This document shows positions 21,392-32,200 of a stretch of 64,000 nt of DNA, piece by piece. Within the stretch, counting starts at the first letter, position 1; each line of letters begins with the position of its first letter. Below the pieces are notes generated by a model that saw only the letters and a program-made list of their open reading frames with translations, was not told where the DNA came from and made no database searches. Source of the DNA: Cliona cf. orientalis (taxonomy: Eukaryota; Porifera; Demospongiae; Clionaida; Clionaidae). The translations under genes were made by a program, and so were the position numbers. The stretch spans positions 7,130,001-7,194,000 of the forward strand of contig OZ005703.1 in the NCBI GenBank assembly GCA_963930775.1, written 5' to 3'.

Positions 21392-22561
21392 TCATTGAAT
21401 ATTTTCATCCTTAGTAGCTGGTAATACTTTATTCGTTTTCATATCAAGGAGAGTGCGAGTACTTTCAGTTTTCTTCAGTTTTGGCCTAACATTTATAACT
21501 GTCGGCAAGTGCACAGGAGATGCCTCCTCCTCAGGGCTTAGAGTACACTTGAACAGTTCCTTTACTCGAGTGCGAAGACGCTTATTACTCAAGATAAGAA
21601 ATACAGGGTTGGCACACGGAAAGAAGAGAATAGTCAGCTGCACTACAAAGTAGATTTGAAAGTCTGGGCCATCTCGTCTCTCGGGTGGCAGTGCAAAGTT
21701 TCTTATATTCTGTATATAGAACATTATATAACTCACAACAACACAGCTGAAGTGGATAAAGCAGGCAAGTGCCAGCGACTTGGCTGTTCTCTCTTCTCCG
21801 GTACGATAGAGTGGCTTGTCACGTCCGTTTATAAACTTACGGTTTGGAATTTCATTTGCAAAGTGTTGTCGAAGATTCTTGAGTTCACGCAATTCTAGCA
21901 AGATGCGCACAAAGTTTGTGATGGTAATCATAATAGTAGTGGAGGTCAATATTAGAAAGCCTATCACTGTGAACGATGCAAGAATAAACCTAAATCTGTC
22001 ATTGATACGCACACTGTGTTGCGCGAAACAGAAAAAGTTTCCATAATCAATTGAACTATTTCGAACTTTACTCCAAATCCAAGCAAAATAGAATGTGATT
22101 CCAGCACAACTAGTTGCTATCCAAATAAAAAATGAATTAATGTAAGCCCTCTTGTTAGTTGGACGTCCATGAAGTGGATCTTTCACTCCCTTCAGCTTGT
22201 CTCGACTGATTAAAAGATAGAGAAAGATGAAAATAAAAAGATAAAAATCCAATGCAAAATTGCTAATGTTGCATAAGGTAAATCCAAGTACCCAGCGACG
22301 TGCCACAACTAGCGTTAGTAAGCAAAAGATGTCGACTGCTCCGATCAGTCCTCCAATGGCCAAGGAGAACAAGTAGATATTGATGTTGTTGTTGAGCTTC
22401 TTAACGCATGCTAGTATCACCAGTGCCAGTAGAAGAGCATTGGACACAATGGCAGCCACCAGCTGCAGTAGAAGGAAGGGAGCAAATGCCACTGCACCAA
22501 TTGGCAGGAGCACTAGTGCAGACTCATTTACAGCAACGTTGAGGCTACTGTCATTCTCCAT
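21392..22561 (-). CDS. Rhodopsin-like GPCR, Lys-variant family (array member 7)
   Basis: An intronless 389-residue receptor beginning MENDSSLNVA. TM1-TM2 and the C-terminal block match its neighbours. TM3 has the Cys in GFTLCNISNF and ends LISRDKLKGVKDPL (D-K-L motif). The ECL2 Cys is in NFFCFAQ. TM6 follows GEERTAKSLALACF. TM7 reads NPVFLILSNKRLR, then LFKCTLSPEEEASPVH. It is the last receptor of the array and is divergent from RBM48, whose start is only 224 bases away, so the two promoters share a short spacer. Ligand and coupling are unknown. Confidence 0.87.
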   Translation of the reverse strand: MENDSSLNVAVNESALVLLPIGAVAFAPFLLLQLVAAIVSNALLLALVILACVKKLNNNINIYLFSLAIGGLIGAVDIFCLLTLVVARRWVLGFTLCNISNFALDFYLFIFIFLYLLISRDKLKGVKDPLHGRPTNKRAYINSFFIWIATSCAGITFYFAWIWSKVRNSSIDYGNFFCFAQHSVRINDRFRFILASFTVIGFLILTSTTIMITITNFVRILLELRELKNLRQHFANEIPNRKFINGRDKPLYRTGEERTAKSLALACFIHFSCVVVSYIMFYIQNIRNFALPPERRDGPDFQIYFVVQLTILFFPCANPVFLILSNKRLRTRVKELFKCTLSPEEEASPVHLPTVINVRPKLKKTESTRTLLDMKTNKVLPATKDENIQ

Positions 22562-22669
22562 TGGAGATTTAGTAGGTAGCCCCGAGTGAAGATCTCTAGG
22601 TGTTAGCTGCTGCTAATATTATTTTAGTGAGTTCTGTAATTGAGCATCTCTTTATGTATTGTAATCAAA

Positions 22670-22684
22670 ATGGTGCTAATTTGA
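22670..22684 (-). promoter_or_regulatory. Shared GPCR upstream motif, copy 4
   Basis: ATGGTGCTAATTTGA lies 108 bases before the receptor start at 22561, within the short spacer shared with the RBM48 gene on the other strand. Confidence 0.4.
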
Positions 22685-22785
22685 GCTACAATGTTTTTGT
22701 AAATTACAGCATCGTCTCCAATTAATCGAAATTAAAAAAAAATTCAAAAGTAGGCTGACGATCCTTTACCATGTGATCGTTACTG

Positions 22786-24622
22786 ATGCAGGTAGAAGAG
22801 CACCACAAGCGAGGCGAGGTAGCCACCAACAGGCCTGCCTACCGCGAGGCAAGGCGAGAGAAAGCAGTCAAGGTTAGCCTAATTCGTATTTAATAATATA
22901 GCATAGACCTACCGTTCTTGCTAGGATCCCTAGGCACCCCAGAGTCTCTGCACTTGCAGTGATGATGATTCATACTGAGGCTAACTCTGTGCAATAATTA
23001 ATTATTTATAGGTCTATACTGTCAACCAGGAGAGTAGGTATCTACTAGTGCAGAATGTACATGCTCTTGGAGTTACTCAGGAGCTGCTACAGCTATTCTC
23101 CCTCTACGGAGAAATACAGGAGTAAGTATTGACGGTCACAGAATCTATGCCATCTATTCTGATTGGTGATGTCAAATATTCATTAAAGGTACAGGATCCT
23201 TGATGAATATCCGTCTGAGCCCTACACAGATGTATACTGGGTGAAGTATGTTGATATAGCTGCAGCCAGGGCTGCCAAGAGAAAGCTAGACAATCGCTCT
23301 TTCTTTGGAAAGAGTCTGCACGTTTCATATGCTCCCGAGTTTGAGAGCGTGGAAGAAACAAGAGAGAAATTGCAGGAAAGAAAAGACACCATTTCAAAGA
23401 AACTTAAAGGTATATTATTATACGAGATGATACATGTAGCTGCTAGTTCTCTCTTTCTCCTCCGTCCCTTCCTTTCTCTAGCATCTCATATCAGAGAGAA
23501 GAAAGCAGCAAAAGATCAACTGCAAAGAGAAACATCATCGAGAACTGCGGAGCAACTCCCTCAACAAGATCGCACAACAAAAAACATCACCCCAACTCCA
23601 GTTAGTGCTACCCCTAATAACACGTCAGCAGACACCCACTTTCTCAATATAACACAACCCTCTGCCATCTCAGCACAGTTTTCAAGTCACCACCCTTCCA
23701 GCAGCCCATCACAGCCTCAACTACAAAATCCTGCACAAGCAGTGATGTCTCATCCTCAACAACATAACATGTACCAGGTCCCTCCACCTCCATTGCCCTC
23801 TGACCCTATCTTGCAAGGCCTACACGTACAAGCACAGTCAGCTCAATATCCCTCACAAGCAATGCACAATATACTAGGAGGTGCTTTGCCTACTTCGACT
23901 GCTCAGCATGGAAAAACTGACTTGGTTTCTAGCCACCGTCGTTCACAACAAGCTACCATAGCCACATCTAGAGGAGGAGGGAGAGAGGAAGAAAGAGGAG
24001 GTGGTGTGGAGAGAGGTAGAGCGCCGAAAAGAAGGCTTGAACGTCACCCGGGTGTGGTTACGGAGAGGAGGAGCGAGGAAGGGGGACTGTATGATGCATC
24101 GGGATTGAGTAAATCACAAAGAGTATCGGCTTTTCTGTCAACCAGTAGTGATCCAGGGGGAGGTAGCATCTCATCAGCTAGTACGACTAGTACAGAAGGA
24201 GCTCCAGTGAAGAGAAAAGCACACGAAAGAACAAAACAGCGGCAAACTGATAAAACTGTTGTTATGGCTCAGCAAAGCTCGACTAGTGCAGAGAAGATGC
24301 CTGTACCAAACGAAGGGTATTTTCCCATTCATCAGCTGCCTCCCTTGCAGGTTAGTGATATTGAACCTAGCTATTATCGTGTAAAAAGTAGCACGGTAGA
24401 ACTGAAATTCATACTTTCAGAGTGGGAATAGATCTGTGGACACTACTGTACAAACTGTTCGCAAGAGAATGGATAAGGTATATACATGCCACAATCGTGT
24501 ATGCATGATTAATTAAAAATAATAACCCTCTTCTCACTGTATTTGTGTAGGTATGGAATGAAGCAGTTCACACTCCAGACATTCCACAACCAACGAGACC
24601 CAAGAAAAGAAAACGAATCTAA
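22786..24622 (+). CDS. RBM48: RBM48, RNA-binding protein of the minor spliceosome
   Basis: Six exons join in frame to 471 residues: 22786-22872, 23012-23121, 23189-23409, 23482-24350, 24421-24477, 24551-24622. The N-terminal half matches RBM48: NRPAYREARREKAVK, then VYTVNQESRYLLVQNV, an RRM (about 30-130) with LFSLYGEIQEYRILDEYPSE and VYWVKYVDIAAARAAKRKLD, and the signature LHVSYAPEFESVEETREKLQ. RBM48 partners ARMC7 in U12-type splicing in plants and vertebrates. The centre is Gln/Ser/Pro-rich and poorly conserved. The C-terminus ends PTRPKKRKRI, a basic nuclear signal. Intron 3 (23410-23481) is 72 bases and has no in-frame stop, so its retention would insert 24 residues. The first ATG (22786) puts MQVEEHHKRG at the start, in line with the family. 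Confidence 0.88.
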
Positions 24623-24841
24623 CCCCTTAATAATTGTACTACCGTTTATAGTATTGTGCAAAGATCTTAATATGTCATCTCGTGAGCTGCCAGATGCACA
24701 CACCCTTTCTACTATCTATGCACACACGTACTTGATACCATAATATGCAGGGACTTTCCCTGGACGTGGTGTCACGTCATCAAGGGGTGTGGCACGTGCG
24801 CACGTCTCGCTTTCGTGAAGGTATAATAAACAGTTGGACGG

Positions 24842-27800
24842 ATGATCTTGTCTTTGGGACTGCTGTTGCTGGTGGCTGCGCCTATCAGTGAACAGCAAGG
24901 TATCCATCATCAGCTATATTTAATATGCTCAGCTAGCTTAGTCTCGGTGGGTCAGTGCCTTTCCCTCCGAGACATCCTAGCTCAGCCTATCTAGCTAATA
25001 CCCAGTCTCGGACTAATTATTAGATTATATTAAAGTGGTTCACTAGCATTCTCTTTCACACATACAGCTGGTATCTTTCTGAGATTTCGAGGAGAGACCT
25101 TACCCAGTGATAGCTTTGTGGATTTTGATGACATCTTCAATATTGGAGGTGATCCAGCACCAACAAATAGGAACCCCGCCAGTGATGATGCAGCATTGCA
25201 GTGTATGACTGACCTACTAGACTGTTGCGGTACAGAGTCTGGTACTGTGCGTACTGAGCGTGGTAACTGGTTCTTTCCTGATGGGACTACAATTGGGTTT
25301 GGTAGTGGTGCACGGTTTCTAGTGAACAGAGGTCCAAATGAAGTCATAAATGCGGAACAGTTTAATGGCTCAGTTCGTCTCTTTCGTAGATTCAGTGGTG
25401 CACCAGAAAGAGGTCGTTTCCGCTGTGAGCTACCCAGTGCTGCTGATCCCAATACTGACCTGATCCTCTATGTGAATATTTGTGAGTTTGTTACTTGATT
25501 ATAGTGTGTACCAATATTAAATACTATTATGTTTCCTACTGTTTCCACAGTGAATTTTGGGGCCCGTTTTGATGTTGATCATGTGATCTTCACTGGCTCC
25601 ACTGGCTCCACTGCCACTACTGCTGGGCAGAAAGACGACTCACTGATGTGCTCGTCAACCCTCAGTAGTGATTCCATTCCTCTACCAGTCAATGTTCCTA
25701 CACCGAGGTTTGTGTGGTCCTTTGGCCCAAGTGGCAGTGATCCTCTTCCCTCTGGTGTCACTGATATGGGAACTACTAGCAATGACAGTATTACCTTCAC
25801 CAGTACTCTGCAGTTTTTTCTACTGAGTCAGTCTCATGCAGGGATGTACACATGTCGACTTGGGCCTGCACGACTGATGAATAATGTTATGATAACTGTA
25901 AATGGTAAGTTCTCGGTAAAGATCATGTTAATGATAATTATAATCAGCACTGAGGGCAATCATGAGTGGATGTTATCAATATATTATTATAACCATGACC
26001 TATGAGCAGTTCAGTGTGTTATGATCTAAGGGATTTGAGTATGCAGACACAAAGAGAGAAGAGCTATATACTCAAAATTAATCGTATTCATGATGCATGT
26101 ACAGTCGAGCCTCTGATAACGGACCCTCCGAGAAGCGGACAACCTCTCTACAGCGGACAAGTGCCGTGTTACCGATTGAATTTAGCATAGTTATAGTACA
26201 TTAGCAACCTCCGAGAAGCGGACGCTTCTCGATTCCGAACAGCGGACAAGATCCAAGCTCCCAACGTGACTTTTCAATGCAAAACTGCCTCTAAATAGCG
26301 GACACCCAGAAACCACGCCCTTAAATTAACGATGCCATGCCCACCTTCGTCGCAATCTAGGCGGTCGCGATATTATGCTGCATGCGTGATAATAATATTA
26401 GCCTTGAATCCAGATAACAATTTTGGAGTAGCCAGTACTTCAGAAACAAAAAAATTCAGCCTGTGCTATGTTGATACTGAAAACAGAACATACCAACCAC
26501 TTGATTATCATCTCTACTGCTCTTATTATGCATTTTAGTGCATTTACTAACTTATTAAGGATAATACAATCAAAATGGGTTGAAAAATCATGAACCTCCG
26601 AGATAGGGACAACCTCCGAGCAAAGGACAAGAGGCCTGTTCCCAAAGTGTCCTTTGTTCGGAGGCTCGACTGTATATCTCGTTGCATGCAAAGAGGAGCA
26701 TCTCTTTTTGTAGCCAGTTCTTTTCTTTTGTTCCTCCTCCAGCTCCGCCCATCTCTGCTGTGGTAACTGCTAATCTCAACAACCCAGTAATGGTGGGACA
26801 GATTGACAACATTCTAACTTGTGGTGTTTCTGGAGCTGATGGCCTTACTGACCGAACAATAATCTACCAGTGGACTAGAGATGGAATAATAGTACAAAGC
26901 AGCAGCTCAAATGTTTTTAGTTTCTCTTCTCCTCTGCGATTATCCCTAGCTGGACAAAGTGTATATGCTTGCAGTGCCACTGTTAGCTCTAGCTTACTGA
27001 ATGGTAACATCCAAGCATCTGCTGAAACTACGCAGACTGTGATGATTCAGAGTGAGTTTGAGTTAAAAATCCAGGCTGTAGTAGCTGTTTTAATGGCATA
27101 ATTCCTCCAACAGTTCCAAATCCACAGTCTGTTACTCTCACTACTAGCCCTGGTATTATTCTGAATGGATCTCTTGTCACAGTGAACTGCTCTATAGAGT
27201 TAAACTCGATAATACTGGTGGAAGATCTGTCATTGCTGACTGTATCTGCAGAGATCTCCAGGAATGGGACTATACTAACACAAACTAGTCAATCCGTGGA
27301 TGGTACAACCTTTAACTTTGGAGCCACTGTGAACTCTTTCTGTCAAAGTGATGTTGGAAGCTACATCTGCACAGCTACTGTTAGACCAGCACTATCCTCC
27401 CAGTTTCTCACTGGGACTGGACAAGGGACATCTCCACTCATGAGACTGACAATTGGTAAACAATCGAGCTACACAAACACCATCCAAGTTAATTAATGAC
27501 TTCCTTTAAACTTTACCTTCATATTCAGGAATTGCCCCAACTCAAAGTCGTGAAAATGCAAGTAAGAGTTCAGTACCTGTAGCTACATGTATGTGTACCT
27601 GTATAATACAGTTGTGTGTCCTTGTGCCACAGGATGCTACAGTGGAAGTGATATAGCTATTGCAGTGGTGGTGCCCATTCTGATTGAGTGTCTTCTAGCA
27701 GCTCCGTTCATCACTGCTGTCCTGGTATTTTGCTGGAAAAGAAATCAAAGGTATGTGTTTATACTATATATAGGTTTGTTAGTGTGCCACTGTACCTAAC

Positions 27801-28036
27801 AAAAGTATGATATATATATATATCACAGAAAGCCATCACAATACTATAGTACTAGTGATGGTACCGCTGAAGACGTCCATCCTGGTGAGATTGTGTATGA
27901 AGATCCAGATAGAACAGCTGTCACCACCACCCCAGGAAGTTTTAAGCTGACTGAGTGTCCTGCCTATGTGACCACTACTGGCAGCTCTCCACAGCCAAGC
28001 ACAGAAGCTCAGAGTGATAGGTACTATGAGCTGTGA
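24842..28036 (+). CDS. Type I membrane receptor with four Ig-like domains
   Basis: Eight exons join to 611 residues: 24842-24899, 25068-25481, 25551-25904, 26743-27051, 27114-27455, 27529-27561, 27633-27750, 27829-28036. Exon 1 is a signal peptide (LSLGLLLLVAAPIS). Exons 2 to 5 each encode one Ig-like domain. Exon 2 has LQCMTDLLDCC, NWFFPDGTTI and GRFRCELPS. Exons 3 to 5 have Cys, a Trp or hydrophobic core residue, and AGMYTC, VYACSA or DVGSYICTA. Every boundary from exon 1 to exon 7 is phase 1, typical of shuffled extracellular modules. Exon 7 carries the TM helix (IAIAVVVPILIECLLAAPF) followed by WKRNQR. The cytoplasmic tail has Tyr motifs IVYEDP, PAYVTT and a terminal YYEL, suited to SH2-type binding. 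It is a likely cell-surface recognition or adhesion receptor; ligand unknown. No kinase domain is present. Confidence 0.82.
26102..26672. mobile_element. pogo/Tigger-like element in Ig receptor intron 3
   Basis: A 571-bp element has TIRs starting CAGTCGAGCCTC and ending GAGGCTCGACTG, with TA on both sides (26100-26101, 26673-26674). Subterminal repeats of an (A)CCTCCGAGA-AGCGGACAA type occur many times at both ends (26127-26300 and 26593-26640). There is no transposase frame. The subterminal array looks like multiple transposase-binding sites. It fills most of the 838-base intron between Ig exons 3 and 4. Confidence 0.8.
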
Positions 28037-29216
28037 ATGACATTTATCTGTGACACTTGTACTGTGAATTGAATATTCACCTATATATTATCAATAAGTG
28101 TGTTGCCTATAGTATGTTAGTGGTGTATTGCTCTTAGTCAGTTTGTAATAATCAGTGAAAGTAATAATTAGTCACATGTCTAACTATTATTGTAAAAAAC
28201 ATGTCTTTGTTTGTGACGGACTTGTACGAATATTGTTGATAAGCAGGATTAATTTGCTGTGTGATGTGTGATACATTGCACCTGTATATTGTCTGTTAGC
28301 TATCAATGCATGTACAGTCAATCTATTGCCAAATTCTACAAACAAGTGCATGTGCTATGGGATGATTTTGCCCACATGGCATGCAGCATGTCACACAAGC
28401 AGAATCTGATGGTCCAGGGCCAGAAAAACGAACCACCCAAATCACTGGAAATACTTCAGGGCTTATCGCAACAAGACTGTATCCATGCTTCGACAATCAA
28501 AACAAGAATTCTTTGCTAATAATCTGTCCATATCGAACAAAAAACAGTTTTGGAAAACCATGAAATACTTGAATAAAAGTCAATCAACAATTCCAACACT
28601 ATCTCACAATGGACAAAAAGCTAATGATGACTTAGACAAAGCCAACATGCTGAATATCTTCTTTGCTGATTGCTTTAACACTGGACTAAAAATCAGATTT
28701 CCAATACTAGGAAATGTGCAGTGTAGGGCAAAATTTCATGTAGACTTTTCTGAAACTGAAGGAAATGTTGCCCTATACTGTACAATTTCCTTGCTTGCCC
28801 CACACAAATGATTTTTTATCACAGTAAGCTTGGCATTAATTAATTAAGGGCCGGTGTGCTGCAAGTGCTAATAAAATGGCGACCTTTTACCGAATCCAGT
28901 ATTGCACATGGGACTGTCACATGCTCTGTGTTAAATCTGATATCTTTAATAATTATTATTAAATTTTGACAAAACGAATAAATCACATTGTTAGAATCTG
29001 ATATAATATTATTATGGTACACAAAAATTATTAATTAAAAGGCACAATGGTGATAAAGGTGTATATTATTTATAGTGCTAATCTCTTCATCAATGAACTA
29101 AAAATAATATTATATAATATAGCCTCTGTTGTAAAAAATCAATGATTATTAGGTGAAGATTAATACTATAATATAAACACTCACTACTAGGACAAGTATC
29201 ACAACTACATAAAAAC
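28037..29216. other. Intergenic region, 3' ends of Ig receptor and RhoGAP genes
   Basis: The two genes converge here. Apart from the LINE fragment at 28410-28700 no coding element is seen. The DNA is AT-rich and should contain both 3' UTRs; no canonical AATAAA was found close to either stop. Confidence 0.5.
28410..28700 (+). pseudogene. Non-LTR retrotransposon (LINE) ORF2 fragment
   Basis: The frame reads WSRARKTNHPNHWKYFRAYR, then NKTVSMLRQSKQEFFANNL, FWKTMKYLNKSQ and DLDKANMLNIFFADCF. This is the linker typically found between the endonuclease and reverse transcriptase domains of CR1/Jockey-type LINEs. A stop codon (28407-28409) breaks the frame upstream and no RT motif (such as FADD) follows, so only a dead fragment remains. 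It lies between the Ig receptor and the end of the RhoGAP gene. Confidence 0.7.
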
Positions 29217-32200
29217 TCAGACAAAATGTGGAAGTCTTCGCCGTTTTGATTTTGGGCTTTTTTGTTGGCTAACGCCTTCTAAAGGTCCGTTGCCATTCGA
29301 ACTAGCCGTTGGGTTCATGATTGGTTCCACACTTACTCGTCTGGTACGTGATTGGACGCCGACTGACGTGGCGGGAGATTTTGACGTCTCTCTATCTCTA
29401 CTCTTGCTACTGTCCTTCGATGATGAGGACTTCTTGTTCTGAAAGTTTAGAAATCTCCTTCGTTTAGGCTTCTTGGCTTCCGGGATGACAACAATTTCTC
29501 CGACTTTGGTAGGTTCCGTGAAGCTATCGGTCAGGTCGTCGGTCGAGCGGTCCAGTATGTCATCTGAACTTTTTGACCTTCGTATCGTGGTGTGTGGTGG
29601 GGGATGGTCGTCCTCCATTGGCATGACCTCTGGACTCATCATTCTCATCCGCCTCACTTCTTCGTACGGTCTTGGTACGAGATGATCACTACACGAATAT
29701 CTACTCTCCTCCCCTTCCTCCTGATGAAGGCAAGGTTTATCAATCTGTGAGTCCGCTTTTCCCTGCGCCTTTTTACTCTCAGCACTTGAACTCGGTGTGA
29801 TCTTAAGCACTCGTAGCGCTGGCTTGAGCTTACTCACGAATCCTTTCCCTTTCTTAGATTTCTTTTCGAGCCGAAGACTCCCTCCAAGGGGTCTGTCCAG
29901 CTCTCTAGCCTTAACCAGCTCTGCTCCACTACTGCTTTGATCATTTAGAAGATCCATTGCACTCGAACTCTGAGGCAATTTACCAGCTATATTGTCGCCA
30001 GAATTTGACGAGCGTTTCATGGCTCTTGGTAAACTAGCTGTCAAAGCTTTCCTCTGAGTCCTCGTCTCGGAGATGGCTCTCCTAGATCTTGTGTGTTTGG
30101 TCTCTCTCTCTTCCTCTTCTTCGTCCCTACAAGGCTCATCCAAATCGTTCAAACTACAAGCTCGCTGTCTCAAATCGGACCCCGTATCGTACAAAGGATT
30201 ATCAACTGCCCTCACGTGGGACTTACTTTCTGTGTTTCTGATGGGTACTCGGGCGTAGCGACTAAAACAAGGTCCTTCCAAGCTCCTTGGTGCAGTGGGT
30301 GTAGCAGACGAACCACTTCTCTCAAACTCGTGCACACTATCGTCATCATCAATATCGCTTGGTCTTGAAATATCCGGACCAAAGTCTATAATGTCTTCAT
30401 CATCTTCGTTACTTACACTGATGGTTGGCGACATGTGCTTATTATACAGTCTCGCTGGTCTTCCGTCTTCAATAATCAGTTCCACGTGTGCCGGTGATCC
30501 TACGCTGGATTCTGTTTCCTCTGAGGTAGCTCTTGACTGTCGTTCTAAAATTGGTGAAGGTTTGTCTGGTTGCTCGTCAGGTTTATGAACCAGCGCTAGG
30601 CTAGTCTTGGTGTTCACATAGTCATCATTCAAAGAATCGGTGTCTGGGGAGTCAGTAAGCATAGAGTCTCGACTGGTGAATACCAACTTGTAGGAAGGGG
30701 GGTTGGATCCATCAGAAAACGATACGTCAACATCCGCACGAACTGAACGGCCAATGCTCTTACTCACAGGTGAATTGGTATCGTCAGTTCCACTGTCTAG
30801 TGTCTTCTGAGTATGATCGTGTGCCGAGTTTGATTCACCACCCTTTTTCTCCTCATTCTCGGGACTGTGTTGTTCTTTCTTGCCAATAACAGGAGTCTGT
30901 CCGTTCATATTCTGATAAAAGCTGTCTGTTGAAGTGACAGAATGAGACGATGACAGCTCAACCTCTGTCAAATTCTCGGCGTTAGCATCAAGGGTTCCAT
31001 CCGTTAGTGTACCATTGCTGTCCTGTGTAAGCCTCTGAGATGGTTCACTATCGCTAGTCAGTAGCTCTACAACTTCTTTCTTTCTCTCTGGAGACACATC
31101 AAACGATTGGCTTCGCTCTCTTCTTTCGTATCGCTCATACTTGTCGTACTTCGCATACTTCTTCGGAAGCTTTGAGCGTTTGTCTGAGGCATCTGAGCTA
31201 GTGCCTTCTTCGCCTAACGAGCTTTGGCTAGACAGAGTGACTCCACTGACCGAACTATGAGTGGAGGAGTGTGGCGACCATCTTGGATGTGCGTTTCTTG
31301 AGGTTGTCGAGTCACTAATGGAACTGACTAGATGCTTTCTGCTCGGAGCAGGGTCTGTGTGTCGTGAGCGATCTTTCTTTCGCGTTTCGGACATCGTACG
31401 AACGGGCGTACCCTCGGCACTGGAGAAGGAAAATGAACCAGACCCCTGAGGTGATGCGACGCTATTGAAAGCCGACCCTCGGTTGTAGTGCACACTCTCT
31501 GAGAACGTGCTCGAATCGTCACTCCCTTGCGATGATCCCTTCTCCTCGTGATTTTCTAAAGCTTTGGCCAAATCTTCCATATTCTGCGCTTGACTAATCT
31601 CAGCAATATCCATACTATTGGTGGAGTTCAGGATTGGCCTAGGAGGCGTATCGAACCCGCTAGAAAGTATCGATGTGCTGTCTCGGTTGCTATTCCTATC
31701 GGTATCAATCTCACCCACGTGCCACGAGCCACTGGGGTACGATTGACCAGACAGTGATCGACTGAAAATCGTACTATCGAGTTTATCACTAGAAGTGGGC
31801 ACGATATCTAGCTGGTCTCCATCGTCGGACAGTGAGCTGTGCTCTCGTTCGTACTCTGCGGCTGGTCTTTCTTCTACTGGTGTTAGCATCTTCTCGAGAG
31901 GGTTGGGGTTGGGACTGGGCCTCAGGTATCTACTGAGAGCCGTGAGGGTGTCATCTGACACACTGTGTTCCAGACCTCCGCCGTCAGAAAGGTCGGCGGG
32001 TAGGCTGGTGAACGCTGGCATGCTGGTGAAGTTGGGCATGTCCCTTGTTTCAGCGAGATTTGGCTTGTAGGCACCGATAGACTGTAGAAATAAACATAAT
32101 GCAGCTATAAATATCATACAATAGACTGCTCTATAATATTATTATGAGGTGTTTTAGCCATAATGATTAGGGGCTATAGGCCTATCCCCAAAGGAACTCA

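Noticed and set aside
23241-24431. RBM48 as one long 396-residue exon
   Set aside because: The frame reads through a 72-base intron and ends in another intron (donor CTTGCAG|GTTAGT at 24351). The spliced model gives a better C-terminus (PTRPKKRKRI), though retention stays possible.
26440-26691. 83-residue minus-strand frame in the Ig receptor intron
   Set aside because: It lies in the pogo-like MITE at 26102-26672 and shows no transposase motifs.
28685-28810. Possible continuation of the LINE reverse transcriptase
   Set aside because: After FFADCFNTGL the frame turns to unrelated sequence with no RT motif, so the fragment ends here.
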